DNA of 64,000 nucleotides from Paenibacillus glycanilyticus NBRC 16618 (GTDB lineage Bacteria > Bacillota > Bacilli > Paenibacillales > Paenibacillaceae), in assembly GCF_004000805.1 (NCBI RefSeq), contig NZ_BILY01000008.1, positions 1 to 64,000 on the forward strand, written 5' to 3'. A program made the position numbers and the translations under genes. Below the pieces are notes generated by a model, which was not told the origin of the DNA, searched no databases, and saw only the letters and a program-made list of their open reading frames with translations. Shown one piece after another: positions 43,535-52,114 of the stretch; positions within the stretch are counted from its first letter, which is position 1; every line of letters begins with the position of its first letter.

Positions 43535-45925
43535 CTATTCATTCAAGCTAATGGCATCCGGTACAATGGTCTCCCGGTACTTCCCCGGCGTAATTCCCTC
43601 AAGCTTCTTGAATCCCCGGATAAAAACAACATCATTGTTATAGCCGACCAGCTGCGCGATTTGCGCAATCGTCAGATCTTTATTGTCCATCAGCTGCTTT
43701 GCGGCTTTCATCCGCTTCTGGGTAATGTAGTCGATCAGGTTTTGCCCCTGATTTTTCTTAAAGAATGTAGAAATATACGGCGGGGTCATTCGGAAATGCT
43801 CGGCAATCATCGCAAGCCCCAGATTGGAATCGCCCAGCATCTGCTCCACATAAGCCAGTATGTCATGAAGCAGCTGGGTGCGATGATCGGAGCGCTCCAC
43901 GTTGAAGGATCTCGTAAGCGTATCGTACAGCTCCTTTGTCTTCCGCTGCATCCCCTCTGCCGTTGTATAAGTAAACACGGCTTTTATCGGATCAAAGTCC
44001 TCGCCAAGCTCTTCCAGCTGATTCATATTCGTCGAATTCATGATTTTCAGGAAGGTACTGATAATATTGAAGAACAGACATTTCCCCATCTCCGGCGTGA
44101 AGTGGCTGGACGAGAAATTCATCTCGTAGATTTTGTCCAGCAGCTTGCCGGCATTGTCGGTATCGCCGCTTCTTACGAAGTTCGTCAGCTGAATCTCGAT
44201 TTCAAGCGGATAGTAGTAATGCTGTTTCGTGCTGGCAAGGTCCTGAAAATAAATAATCGCGTTTTTGCCCAAAATCAGCCTGTATTCCAACGCGGCCAGC
44301 GCTTCCGGATAAGAGTTCCGGATCGCTTTCGGACCTTCGTGGACGCCTCCGGCCGCGATCGTGATTCCAATATTAAATTTCTTCGATAGAATCTCGTAGA
44401 GGGACTGCACGATATCGTGGATGACGGCTTCCTCGTTCCTCCGCTCCTTATCCAGATTAATTAGGAACGCAAGCCGGTCCCGTTCGAGCTCCACGACATA
44501 TCCCTTCTGTGGAGGGCCGATCAGATCAATGCCAATGTTGGATACCACAAACCTGGCTCTTGCCCACTTCTCTTCATCCTCGTCGGAGAAGAGATGCACA
44601 TCCTCGATTTTCACCAGAAATACGGCAAACCGGTCACTAATAAAGTTCAAATTCATGAAATGCAGCGATTCTTCACTCTCGGAGGACAGATCCACATCCA
44701 TATAGCCGTGCAGCAGGCGGGATAAATAGTTCGCGCGTATGAACGGTGTCTGCCTGGTCAGCGTGTTCCGCAAATGCTTTTCTTCATGAATAGAGCCCTC
44801 AAACGTCTGCCTTATGAACTCGTATTCATTGTAGAAGGAGCGCCCGTGAATGGCTTTGCCGCGCATAATCGCGTGTATGGTGGCGTGCAGCGGCTTATAG
44901 CTGCGGTATACCCCCGCTACAACCGCAAGCAGACCGGCAATTAGGCATAAAAGAAATAATCCGAGCGACCAGCTTTGAATCTGGTTCACCTGCTTCATGA
45001 ACACGTTATTCGGGGTAATCGATACATAGCGGAAGCCCGCTTTCTGAGAGCTTACGAACGATACCATCTGATCCACTCCGCCCATCTTGTAAGCAAAAGG
45101 GGCATTGGTCTGATCCATTCGCTTCAGCAGATCCGCCGGGAACAACGCGGAGCCGGTGCTCATAATCGTCTGTCCGTTGTTATCCAGAATATAAATGTCG
45201 CTGTTGCTTGCCGATTCGAGCTGGGCGAACATCGCCTTGATCTCATTTACGTCGATCAGAACGATAAAATTCCCCAGATGATCCGACGGTGAGCTGACGG
45301 GCAGCGTTTGCTCGTACACGATGACGTCGCCCGGAATAACCTCAAGGCTTGCGAGCGGATTTAGTCCTCGGGAGAGGGAAGTAACCGGCAGATACGCCGA
45401 TTGATGCGTGCTTTCCAGCATACCGGTTTTCCACTGCTCGTAGGACTGATCTTTAAAGGTATAATTTGTTTCGTAAAACGTATGGGAATCGGTCAGCTGA
45501 TCGGATTTGATAATCGTATCGCTTCGCGAGAAATAGACGAAATAATCAAAAATGAAGCTGCTGGTCATATTCCGGTAACGAGCCAGCTTGTCCCTCATAA
45601 ATTCGACGAACTGATACCGGTCCGTGCTGCTTGGATGTCCTTGTATCTTCAGCATGTAATCCAGCTTGGGATCAAATACAACCTGACGGGCCAATAGATC
45701 GACCTCCGACAGTTTATTGTCGAGCGTCAGCCTAAGCTGCTCCAGCATCGCTTCATTGGACCGGTTCGTGCTTTTTTCCAGGCTGTTCTCAACCTTGGCA
45801 TACAGAAATACACCCATGGCAAGGGGGATTAGAAGAATAAATAGATTGGAAATAATCATCGTTTGGAGCGCATGGCTTCGGTTGCGGAATAATCTCTTAT
45901 GAATCGGCAGATGCAAGCTAATCAC
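43535..45925 (-). CDS. Membrane-anchored AraC-family regulator, YtdP/YesS type
   Basis: 796 residues. First helix at about 23-43 (MIISNLFILLIPLAMGVFLYA), then an extracellular Cache-like sensor (about 45-300), a second helix (about 305-328), a HAMP-like or linker region, and a C-terminal double HTH (about 690-790) containing LGLAMIAEHFRMTPPYISTFFKK and LTIAQIAQLVGYNNDVVFIRGFKKLEG. Such regulators sense extracellular sugars and activate the neighbouring importer genes. It lies directly upstream of the LplA/B/C-type operon, with its own terminator between. GTG start preceded by AGGATGGGAC. Confidence 0.85.
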   Translation of the reverse strand: MISLHLPIHKRLFRNRSHALQTMIISNLFILLIPLAMGVFLYAKVENSLEKSTNRSNEAMLEQLRLTLDNKLSEVDLLARQVVFDPKLDYMLKIQGHPSSTDRYQFVEFMRDKLARYRNMTSSFIFDYFVYFSRSDTIIKSDQLTDSHTFYETNYTFKDQSYEQWKTGMLESTHQSAYLPVTSLSRGLNPLASLEVIPGDVIVYEQTLPVSSPSDHLGNFIVLIDVNEIKAMFAQLESASNSDIYILDNNGQTIMSTGSALFPADLLKRMDQTNAPFAYKMGGVDQMVSFVSSQKAGFRYVSITPNNVFMKQVNQIQSWSLGLFLLCLIAGLLAVVAGVYRSYKPLHATIHAIMRGKAIHGRSFYNEYEFIRQTFEGSIHEEKHLRNTLTRQTPFIRANYLSRLLHGYMDVDLSSESEESLHFMNLNFISDRFAVFLVKIEDVHLFSDEDEEKWARARFVVSNIGIDLIGPPQKGYVVELERDRLAFLINLDKERRNEEAVIHDIVQSLYEILSKKFNIGITIAAGGVHEGPKAIRNSYPEALAALEYRLILGKNAIIYFQDLASTKQHYYYPLEIEIQLTNFVRSGDTDNAGKLLDKIYEMNFSSSHFTPEMGKCLFFNIISTFLKIMNSTNMNQLEELGEDFDPIKAVFTYTTAEGMQRKTKELYDTLTRSFNVERSDHRTQLLHDILAYVEQMLGDSNLGLAMIAEHFRMTPPYISTFFKKNQGQNLIDYITQKRMKAAKQLMDNKDLTIAQIAQLVGYNNDVVFIRGFKKLEGITPGKYRETIVPDAISLNE

Positions 45926-46055
45926 GTCCCATCCTGAAGTGATCTTACGGATGCTATACTTCCGAAGCTGATATGCGTGAGGAATAATTATTTACATATT
46001 CGCCTAATTTCCAAAAAGCTCCTTTAAGCCGGGCAAGAAATTAGCCAGCTCGCAC

Positions 46056-46094
46056 AAAAGAAGCCGGCCCCTAAAGAGGGGACCGGCTTCTTTT
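46056..46094. terminator. Strong hairpin terminator at the end of the MerR operon
   Basis: 12-bp outer stem AAAAGAAGCCGG/CCGGCTTCTTTT with an inner CCC/GGG and A/T-rich flanks on both strands. The stop codon of the last MerR-operon ORF (46071-46073) lies inside it. Confidence 0.85.
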
Positions 46095-46271
46095 GGCTTT
46101 AATAGACGGATTTTTTGTTACAGCTCGAATGTTGACGTATGGACGTCTGCCGCGTATGCGCTCTTTTGCATCCGTTATGCTGCACGCCATCACCATATCA
46201 AAATATGTTACTCCGAACCGGTCTTCATGTTCCACGGTATACTCATGCCTTACATACGGAATAAGGGTCAT
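46071..46271 (-). CDS. Small protein of unknown function, third gene of MerR operon
   Basis: 66 residues from the ATG at 46271, eight bases after GGAG; a TTG seven codons earlier has no ribosome site. It reads MTLIPYVRHEYTVEHEDRFG, then TYFDMVMACSITDAKERIRG, and ends in a basic tail KAKRSRSPL encoded by the terminator hairpin, so the true ancestral C terminus may have been lost. No family recognised. It follows the 173-residue protein by 24 bases. Confidence 0.5.
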   Translation of the reverse strand: MTLIPYVRHEYTVEHEDRFGVTYFDMVMACSITDAKERIRGRRPYVNIRAVTKNPSIKAKRSRSPL

Positions 46272-46295
46272 ATCTTCAACTCCGATCAGCAATTT

Positions 46296-46817
46296 TCAAC
46301 CATCTACCCGATACTTCTGCTCCAGAAAAGAATATTCGTTATTTAAAGTCAACCTTTTAGGACGGATTCCGATTACCTCAAACTCATCTAATTCATTAGA
46401 GGCTTGTTTAATGGCCAGTTGCGTAACGCGATTAACAACCTCATCATCAATCTCTACGGTTTCCATTTCATCTGCCAATACTACCCTTATAGGAATAGAA
46501 ACAGATTGCATGCAGCGATGTTTTTGCCAATCCATAAATACGATATCAACGGTTATTGCATGATCAACGCAAGCGATTTGGTTCGTCGTATAGATTTCCA
46601 ACATAAGATCATCCGTTTTTGCAAGTACGATTGTACCTGCCTCATCTTCGTTGTGATGATTTAGGTTTGGCAAACGAAATATACCTTCTGGCATACCAAC
46701 ATTTATTTGAATATCTGTGATCTCTGACTGATCAACTTCAGCCAATCGAATCCAAAGATGATTCAGTCCCTCCTCATTCTCCATCATCGATTTTGCAAGT
46801 CTATATTCGATATTCAA
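46296..46817 (-). CDS. Protein of unknown function, second gene of MerR operon
   Basis: 173 residues, acidic, no membrane segment, family not recognised. The alternating hydrophobic pattern (TDIQINVGMPEGIFRL, HAITVDIVFMDW, QSVSIPIRVVLADE) suggests a beta-sandwich. It overlaps the MerR-type gene by 4 bases (ATGA), which strongly suggests coupled translation and a shared job, for example an effector or partner of the regulator. Confidence 0.6.
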   Translation of the reverse strand: MNIEYRLAKSMMENEEGLNHLWIRLAEVDQSEITDIQINVGMPEGIFRLPNLNHHNEDEAGTIVLAKTDDLMLEIYTTNQIACVDHAITVDIVFMDWQKHRCMQSVSIPIRVVLADEMETVEIDDEVVNRVTQLAIKQASNELDEFEVIGIRPKRLTLNNEYSFLEQKYRVDG

Positions 46818-47230
46818 TCGCGATCTCCCCTTAAAAGCATGGAAACGGATTCAATGACTTTTTGTTTTACCTCCTCCGATAAACGCGGACTCAAGGTAAT
46901 CGCAACATCTTCCGTGATTTGATGCGTTTCGCTTTCCAAAACACGTTCAGGATTAAAAAGATTAATCTGGTCACCGATTTTTTCAATTTCCTCCATGGAG
47001 AGATTTCTTAACTTTTCTTGAATGGCCGCTAGTGTTTCACCCGTTCTACTTAAGGTGATGATCGCTCTAAGGTATTGTACATGCTTTTTCGTGTATACTC
47101 TTTTATTCCCCACTAACTCAAGAGGCGGGAGTATCCCGATTTGCGTGTAATAACGCACCGTTCTAAGATTCATTTTTGCATCGTCCAGCTGAATGATCTC
47201 AGTAACTTGTTTCGCGGTAAAGGTATCCAT
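46814..47230 (-). CDS. MerR-family transcriptional regulator
   Basis: 138 residues from the ATG at 47230, preceded by GGAGGGG; an earlier ATG at 47245 reads through that ribosome site. The winged HTH is at the N terminus (LRTVRYYTQIGILPPLELVGNKRVYTKKHVQYLRAI), followed by the coiled-coil dimer helix. The C-terminal part is short, with no Cys cluster and no GyrI-like domain, so no metal or drug sensor is evident. A 26-bp perfect palindrome lies 45 bases upstream and is the likely operator. Confidence 0.85.
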   Translation of the reverse strand: MDTFTAKQVTEIIQLDDAKMNLRTVRYYTQIGILPPLELVGNKRVYTKKHVQYLRAIITLSRTGETLAAIQEKLRNLSMEEIEKIGDQINLFNPERVLESETHQITEDVAITLSPRLSEEVKQKVIESVSMLLRGDRD

Positions 47231-47274
47231 CGTCCCCTCCTGCACATGAAAGTGTTATATTGTCACTAAAGTGT

Positions 47275-47300
47275 GTTAGTTACAGCTTACTGTAACTAAC
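47275..47300. promoter_or_regulatory. 26-bp palindrome, candidate MerR-type operator
   Basis: Perfect 11-bp arms GTTAGTTACAG and CTGTAACTAAC around CTTA, located between the MerR-type gene and a consensus TTGACA on the minus strand (47308-47313). I could not fit a -10 hexamer at the 19-20 base distance typical of MerR promoters, so the exact promoter is uncertain. Confidence 0.55.
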
Positions 47301-47324
47301 AACTTACTGTCAAAGGGCAATTCG

Positions 47325-47355
47325 CACAAAAAAAATCCGCTATGGTAGAGGATTT
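47325..47355 (-). terminator. Orphan minus-strand terminator-like hairpin
   Basis: AAATCC.CTA pairs with TAG.GGATTT around tgg, followed on the minus strand by eight T residues. No minus-strand gene lies directly upstream. The 342-base gap 47231-47572 otherwise holds the MerR palindrome and the promoter of the small plus-strand gene. Confidence 0.45.
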
Positions 47356-47500
47356 AAAATGGACAATTTAAATTCCTTGTTATGAACGCAAGCTGCTATT
47401 TAAAGTTGCGAAGCTTATTCATATGCACGATGCAAAGCAGTTCTTATTTGTTGCCCGCAAAAAAACATGACTTTAGCCCTATATTATTCGTATATTATAC

Positions 47501-47529
47501 TTACATTTAGAAAGTACTCATGCTATACT
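47501..47529 (+). promoter_or_regulatory. Candidate promoter of the 93-residue protein gene
   Basis: Plus strand TTACAT (47501-47506), 17-base spacer, TATACT (47524-47529), 43 bases before the TTG start at 47573. Confidence 0.45.
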
Positions 47530-47572
47530 ACCACTATTAACTATAAAAATTTACCAATATAGGAGGATATTT

Positions 47573-47854
47573 TTGAATAATAACAGCATCATGTTAAACT
47601 ACACAAGGTATACGTTACATCTGGATAACGAACTGACCAACACGGCCGCAGGCATTTTATACTCCATTAAAGGTTGCGAGGTTCTGCAAGTCAGCTACGA
47701 AGCAATTGAGGTGGGGCAGACCCCTGAGGACAACGCAAAAACGTTTTTTGGTTTAATCGATTTCCGTATCGTAGATAACAAAATAAGTTTAGAAAGGATT
47801 CTGAACATTTTAAACCAAGAGCTCTTAACCTCATTTGAATTAAAGGATCAATAA
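47573..47854 (+). CDS. Small soluble protein of unknown function
   Basis: 93 residues from a TTG start with ATAGGAGGATAT upstream, its own promoter and terminator, so it is very probably real. No family recognised. It reads as a compact alpha/beta protein: YTRYTLHLDNELTNTAAGIL, GCEVLQVSYEAIEVGQTPED, FFGLIDFRIVDNKISLERIL. No signal peptide, membrane helix or metal motif. A monocistronic gene with no informative neighbours. Confidence 0.65.
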   Translation: MNNNSIMLNYTRYTLHLDNELTNTAAGILYSIKGCEVLQVSYEAIEVGQTPEDNAKTFFGLIDFRIVDNKISLERILNILNQELLTSFELKDQ

Positions 47855-47862
47855 AATAAAAG

Positions 47863-47904
47863 ATGCCGTTCGCCTTCCCTAGGGAAAGTCAACGGCATTT
47901 TTAA
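47863..47904. terminator. Terminator of the 93-residue protein gene
   Basis: Stem ATGCCGTT/AACGGCAT with an inner TTCCCT/AGGGAA, then TTTTTAAT on the plus strand. It is placed 8 bases after the stop. Confidence 0.8.
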
Positions 47905-47937
47905 TATTATCCCTCTTATCACGTTCACTCATGTCAT

Positions 47938-48414
47938 TTAATTGTAAGTCATCCACACCGTGCTTCCTACCACTTCAAACTGCTGTTTGTACCAAAAATT
48001 CTGTGATTTATCGAGCGAATAGACATACATCTTTTTATTCGGATATTTCGCTTTCAGCCAATTCACGAAATATGCCGCATACCCATTTCCCTCATGTTCC
48101 TTCAGCACATCCAACGCTTCAATAAAAATAAAGTTCGTCTCGTTCTTGATATCAATATAGAAATCCTTCTCCAGGTACCTTTCATCCGGGTGAAAATAAT
48201 CCTTTTCGGCATTCTGAATGAGCTGGTTGCCCTGCGCGTATTCCCGCACGACTCCGTATCCAACCATTTCGTCATTATGCTCAATCGTGTAAATCACTTC
48301 CGGCAATTCCGAAGGATCCTTCCGGCTCAATTCCCCGGCATGGTAACCAGAGCTTAACTCGCCTAACAGGCTTTGCATTTCTTTGTCGAACGGCTTAGTT
48401 ATAATCGAAGGCAT
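47938..48414 (-). CDS. GNAT-family acetyltransferase
   Basis: 158 residues. The acetyl-CoA-binding region is FIEALDVLKEHEGNGYAAYFVNWLK, where the usual R/Q-x-x-G-x-G/A reads EGNGYA. It ends with the typical LDKSQNFWYKQQFEVVG strand-helix of GNAT proteins. Substrate unknown. AAAAGGGAGAT precedes the ATG. Single gene, not obviously linked to its neighbours. Confidence 0.7.
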   Translation of the reverse strand: MPSIITKPFDKEMQSLLGELSSGYHAGELSRKDPSELPEVIYTIEHNDEMVGYGVVREYAQGNQLIQNAEKDYFHPDERYLEKDFYIDIKNETNFIFIEALDVLKEHEGNGYAAYFVNWLKAKYPNKKMYVYSLDKSQNFWYKQQFEVVGSTVWMTYN

Positions 48415-48499
48415 TTGTATCTCCCTTTTACTGTTTCATCGTTATATCAGAGTATAGCACGAGACGGCTGTAGTCAAATCCTATCTGATCTTCATGACA

Positions 48500-48529
48500 A
48501 AAATCCCGATCAACCATGATCGGGATTTT
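48500..48529. terminator. Terminator of the Bcr/CflA-type pump gene
   Basis: Perfect 13-bp stem AAAATCCCGATCA/TGATCGGGATTTT, loop acca, with A/T runs that allow action on both strands. It lies 10 bases beyond the stop at 48539. Confidence 0.85.
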
Positions 48530-48538
48530 GTCGGGCTC

Positions 48539-49768
48539 TTATACGGCTTTTTGCCCTACCGTGTTTAATTTAGGCGCACTCGTGCCTCTTCTTACGAGCA
48601 GGAAGTAGGCGAGCATGGCCGCAATACTTGTAATTAAAATAATGATTCCAAGCGGAACAGCCGTATCTTCCCCGGCAATGCCAACGAGCGGAGCCACAAC
48701 CGCGCCAAGCAGGAACGGAATAACGCCAAGCAGTGCAGCCGCGCTGCCCGCCTGATTAGCCTGGCTTTCCATCGCAAGCGGGAATGCTGCCGTTGAGGTT
48801 ATGCCAATCGAGGCTACAAAGACAAAGAGCGGAATAACAAGCGTAAATAACGGTCCTTGAACAAGCGTTACCACTACAACGATGATGCTTGCCAATAAGG
48901 CAAGGCAAAGTCCAAATAGCAACAAGCTTCGTTCAGAAACGCGATGCGCCAGCCGTCCAACGATCTGGGAGCCGATGATCAGGCTGACTCCGTTCGAACC
49001 GAACAGAAGAGCAAATACGGTTGGCGATACTCCGTAAATATTTTGATAAATAAACGGTGTTCCCGATACGTAAGCAAATACCCCGGCGATCATAATGCCT
49101 TGTGCCAGCATGTAGCCGACAAACTGGCGATCACGTAACAGCGAACCGTAATTGCGCAGCTGCTGACCGAAGTTCGAAGGGCTGCGGCGGTCGACCGGCA
49201 GCGTTTCCTTGAGGCTCCATTTCGTCACGGAGAGCAGGTAGATGCCAAGCACCGCCAGGAAGATAAAGACGCCAATCCAGGAGGTAACCGACAACACCCC
49301 GCTGCCGGCAACAGGCGCCACGAGAGGTCCCAAATTACCTACGAGCAGAAGCAGCGAGAAGAATCGGGTAAGCTCGTGACCGCTGTACAAATCGCGTACG
49401 ATCGCGCGGGAAATAACAATACCGGCCGAAGCGGCAACGCCTTGAATAAAGCGGAACAGGATCAAGAGAACGATATTCGGCGAGAATGCGCATGCCAATG
49501 AGGACGCCACATAAAAGGCCATCGAGATAAGCAGCGGAATACGTCGGCCATAGACATCGCTGAGCGAGCCCATCACAAGCTGGCCGATGCCAAGTCCGAG
49601 CAAGCAGGCTGTGAGACTGAATTGAACAAGCGAAGCTGACGAGCCAAGCTGTTCCACGATTTCCGGGAACGCCGGCAGATACATATCAATCGTAAACGGG
49701 CCTAGCGTCGAAAATAATCCGAGCAGCAAGGCTTGGCGAATAAAATTCGATTTTTTGTTTGCATTCAT
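48539..49768 (-). CDS. MFS multidrug efflux transporter, Bcr/CflA type
   Basis: 409 residues with 12 membrane helices. The N terminus LGLFSTLGPFTIDMYLPAFPEIVEQL is the Bcr/CflA hallmark. Motif A reads GSLSDVYGRRIPLL, and RAIVRDLY follows in the first half. Family members export bicyclomycin, chloramphenicol, sulfonamides or other small compounds by proton antiport; the substrate is not predictable here. Monocistronic with its own terminator. No adjacent regulator is apparent. Confidence 0.88.
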   Translation of the reverse strand: MNANKKSNFIRQALLLGLFSTLGPFTIDMYLPAFPEIVEQLGSSASLVQFSLTACLLGLGIGQLVMGSLSDVYGRRIPLLISMAFYVASSLACAFSPNIVLLILFRFIQGVAASAGIVISRAIVRDLYSGHELTRFFSLLLLVGNLGPLVAPVAGSGVLSVTSWIGVFIFLAVLGIYLLSVTKWSLKETLPVDRRSPSNFGQQLRNYGSLLRDRQFVGYMLAQGIMIAGVFAYVSGTPFIYQNIYGVSPTVFALLFGSNGVSLIIGSQIVGRLAHRVSERSLLLFGLCLALLASIIVVVVTLVQGPLFTLVIPLFVFVASIGITSTAAFPLAMESQANQAGSAAALLGVIPFLLGAVVAPLVGIAGEDTAVPLGIIILITSIAAMLAYFLLVRRGTSAPKLNTVGQKAV

Positions 49769-49891
49769 TGCGAATAAGAATCTCCTATCTCCCTAGTCTG
49801 TTTTCTCTATCTGTATCAAATGTGATTATACAACCCGGAGTTCACTCCAAGTCAAGAAAAATAAAAAGTAAAGTAATCAGCTTGCACGCAA

Positions 49892-49917
49892 AGAAACTCC
49901 CCGCCTGAGGAGTTTCT
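49892..49917 (-). terminator. Terminator of the GH78-like gene
   Basis: 9-bp stem AGAAACTCC/GGAGTTTCT with an 8-base loop, followed on the minus strand by TTTG only. The hairpin is clear but the T-run is short. It lies 14 bases past the stop at 49931. Confidence 0.5.
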
Positions 49918-49930
49918 CCACTGAAATGTC

Positions 49931-52015
49931 CTATGCCTGATAAGTTATGTGGTAAGGCTTACCTGCTTTTACGGCTACTTCATAGGTGTTACTCCCGATG
50001 CTTCTAACTTCGGCGTCCGGGCATTTGGGAAGACTACTGCTCACAAAGATCAGCACTCCAGAGCCGCTTGTGCTTTTCACTTGAATGCTGGACAGATCCA
50101 TCTTGACCGTGATCTGCCCTTCGCCAATTGGAACGGTCCCTTGCATATGCTGCAGCCCGCCCAAGTTTGGCCGAATGATGTAGGTTTCATAACCAGGTGA
50201 AGCCGGGGTGATGCCCAGATAATATTTTCCAATCAAGTAGATCGGACCTGCCCCCCAGGCATGGCATAGGCTTTTGCCAAATGGCATGCCATACATGCCG
50301 TAATGCTGATCGTCGGCAAGCGAAGGGTCGTACTCCTCCCAAAAAGACGTTGCTCCCAGATCCATCATGCCGCCCCAATAGGACAGCATTTCCTTGCGCA
50401 CGACATCATGCTCGCCGCTGTCGCATAACACGGCTAGTTCATGGAATCGCATATAAGGAGTCCGAATCTGCGGAACCTCGGGATTCAGCATCACCTGACG
50501 AATGACGCTCGAACGTTGTTCTTCCGACAAATAACCGTAGGTCATCGCAAACATATTGGCATGCTTCGTGAGTATCGGCTTGGTCTCCCCATCCACCCGG
50601 TGATGCAGCAGTCCGCCTCTTTCGTTATCCCAGAATAAGGCCATCGTCTTTTCTTTAAGCTCCGCCGCCAAGCGACCGTAATTAGAGGATGCCTTTTCAT
50701 CGCCAATCTGACCGGAGAACGCGCTCATCGCTTCCAGACTCCGGGCTAACAAAATTTGCAGGGTACTTACCGCGCCCGTATTGGTCAAATCCGCCCAATC
50801 CACAAATACCCAATCCTGCGGACGCCCTTCAATAAATCCTTCTTCATTACGCTGGTTTAGGCAAAATTCCATCAAGGTTACGGCACGATCGTAGTTTTGG
50901 CGGATGAAGGAGAAATCTCCAGTATACAAATAATAGTCGTAAAGAGAAATGAACCAATAGAGCGAGTAATCCACGATGGTATTAAGGTGCATGGCAAGAG
51001 GATCTTTCCCTCTCAAAGCCACAAGCGTCCTGCGCGTGACATCCAGATCAAAAAAGCTGTAGTAGTTCATCAGGAATGCTTGATAAGCATCTCCGGACCA
51101 AACCCAGCGATCCCGCTTGATTCCGTCCAGGAAAAATTCGCGCGTATTCAAATGCAGCGTATACAGCGACATTTTATAAATGTCGTTCAGTTTAGGTTCC
51201 GAGCATTCGAACGAGCTTCTGTACTGAACCGGCACATACTCGTAGAGCATCGATACCCGTTCCCACGTTACACCGGGATCGGCGTGAATCCACGCATACC
51301 GGAATGCTTTTGGCTCCTCCAGCGTGAATACGCCATTCACTTCCTTCCCTCTCGCTTCTTCCGCCTCGAAAGCATCCAAGGTCACGCATTCTTCCGGCGA
51401 AAGCGCCTCGGCGATTGATTCTCCGAAATAGACGTTTACGGAACCGTTGCCCCTCAAGTTATGAAAACGAAGATAGCCGAAGGTTTCTTTGCCAAAATCA
51501 AGAAGCGGATAGCCTTCTTTGTCCATAACCGAGACGGGGTCTTGAGGCGTAACCGCCAGTCGGAAGGCGGACGGTCTATTCTCCGGGGTATCAAACTTCC
51601 AGAAGCCCGCCGGCAGCCAGTCATTCTGATAGGAAGTCACTTCCCAGGAGGAATCAGATTGAATGGAGTGTCCCTTAACATAAAGTGCCGGCATTTCCGT
51701 ATCGTTAAACACGCTTACCAAAATTTCATGGCGCCCTGCAGGAAGCGTTATCGTTGTATGGTTGGAGCGGTAATTATCTTTGCCATCCAAATAGAGAGAA
51801 AAGACGCCCTCTGCCGCAATCGTAATTTCTTCTTCATGCTCCAGCTCATAGGTGTAACGGAATTTGATATTGGAATAATGCCGGTCAAGCCGCCAATAAG
51901 CGGGATAAGCAACCCCTCGCGCGGTACGCTTTGCTGACATTTTCTCATGCAGCCTTATCTCGAAATCTCCGGGATACCAGATCCAGGTAGCCTTCTTCTT
52001 ATCTTGTACAACCAT
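49931..52015 (-). CDS. GH78-like alpha-L-rhamnosidase
   Basis: About 694 residues from the ATG at 52015 (AAGGGG upstream); the 24 codons before it lack a ribosome site. N-terminal beta-domains (about 1-255) include LDFGKETFGYLRF. The alpha/alpha-barrel (about 265-600) contains DGIKRDRWVWSGDAY near 297-311, the general acid region of GH78, and ATSFWEEYDP near 560, where GH78 has its base. A C-terminal beta-domain (GQITVKMDL) closes the protein. No signal peptide, so it probably releases rhamnose from imported oligosaccharides. Divergent from an AraC-type regulator 99 bases away. Confidence 0.78.
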   Translation of the reverse strand: MVVQDKKKATWIWYPGDFEIRLHEKMSAKRTARGVAYPAYWRLDRHYSNIKFRYTYELEHEEEITIAAEGVFSLYLDGKDNYRSNHTTITLPAGRHEILVSVFNDTEMPALYVKGHSIQSDSSWEVTSYQNDWLPAGFWKFDTPENRPSAFRLAVTPQDPVSVMDKEGYPLLDFGKETFGYLRFHNLRGNGSVNVYFGESIAEALSPEECVTLDAFEAEEARGKEVNGVFTLEEPKAFRYAWIHADPGVTWERVSMLYEYVPVQYRSSFECSEPKLNDIYKMSLYTLHLNTREFFLDGIKRDRWVWSGDAYQAFLMNYYSFFDLDVTRRTLVALRGKDPLAMHLNTIVDYSLYWFISLYDYYLYTGDFSFIRQNYDRAVTLMEFCLNQRNEEGFIEGRPQDWVFVDWADLTNTGAVSTLQILLARSLEAMSAFSGQIGDEKASSNYGRLAAELKEKTMALFWDNERGGLLHHRVDGETKPILTKHANMFAMTYGYLSEEQRSSVIRQVMLNPEVPQIRTPYMRFHELAVLCDSGEHDVVRKEMLSYWGGMMDLGATSFWEEYDPSLADDQHYGMYGMPFGKSLCHAWGAGPIYLIGKYYLGITPASPGYETYIIRPNLGGLQHMQGTVPIGEGQITVKMDLSSIQVKSTSGSGVLIFVSSSLPKCPDAEVRSIGSNTYEVAVKAGKPYHITYQA

Positions 52016-52030
52016 CGGTAAGCTTGCCCC

Positions 52031-52059
52031 TTTCGATTCGTTTACGTAAATTGTATAAT
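52031..52059 (+). promoter_or_regulatory. Candidate promoter of the cupin-AraC gene
   Basis: Plus strand TTTCGA (52031-52036), 17-base spacer, TATAAT (52054-52059), 55 bases before the ATG at 52115. The -10 is perfect and the -35 weak. Part of it overlaps the ribosome site of the divergent GH78-like gene. Confidence 0.35.
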
Positions 52060-52114
52060 AAGCAAAACATCCGCGAAGCAGGAACAAATGACATGATGCA
52101 TAGGGGAAAATGAC

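Noticed and set aside
43175-44389. 404-codon plus-strand ORF
   Set aside because: Antisense to the sugar-binding lipoprotein and membrane AraC genes and crosses their intergenic terminator; no family features.
46093-46563. 156-codon plus-strand ORF
   Set aside because: Overlaps two coupled minus-strand genes of the MerR operon; Ser/Thr-rich translation without domains and without a ribosome site.
52016-52087. N-terminal extension of the GH78-like enzyme
   Set aside because: No ribosome site, and the translated segment does not match the family; the ATG at 52015 has AAGGGG upstream.
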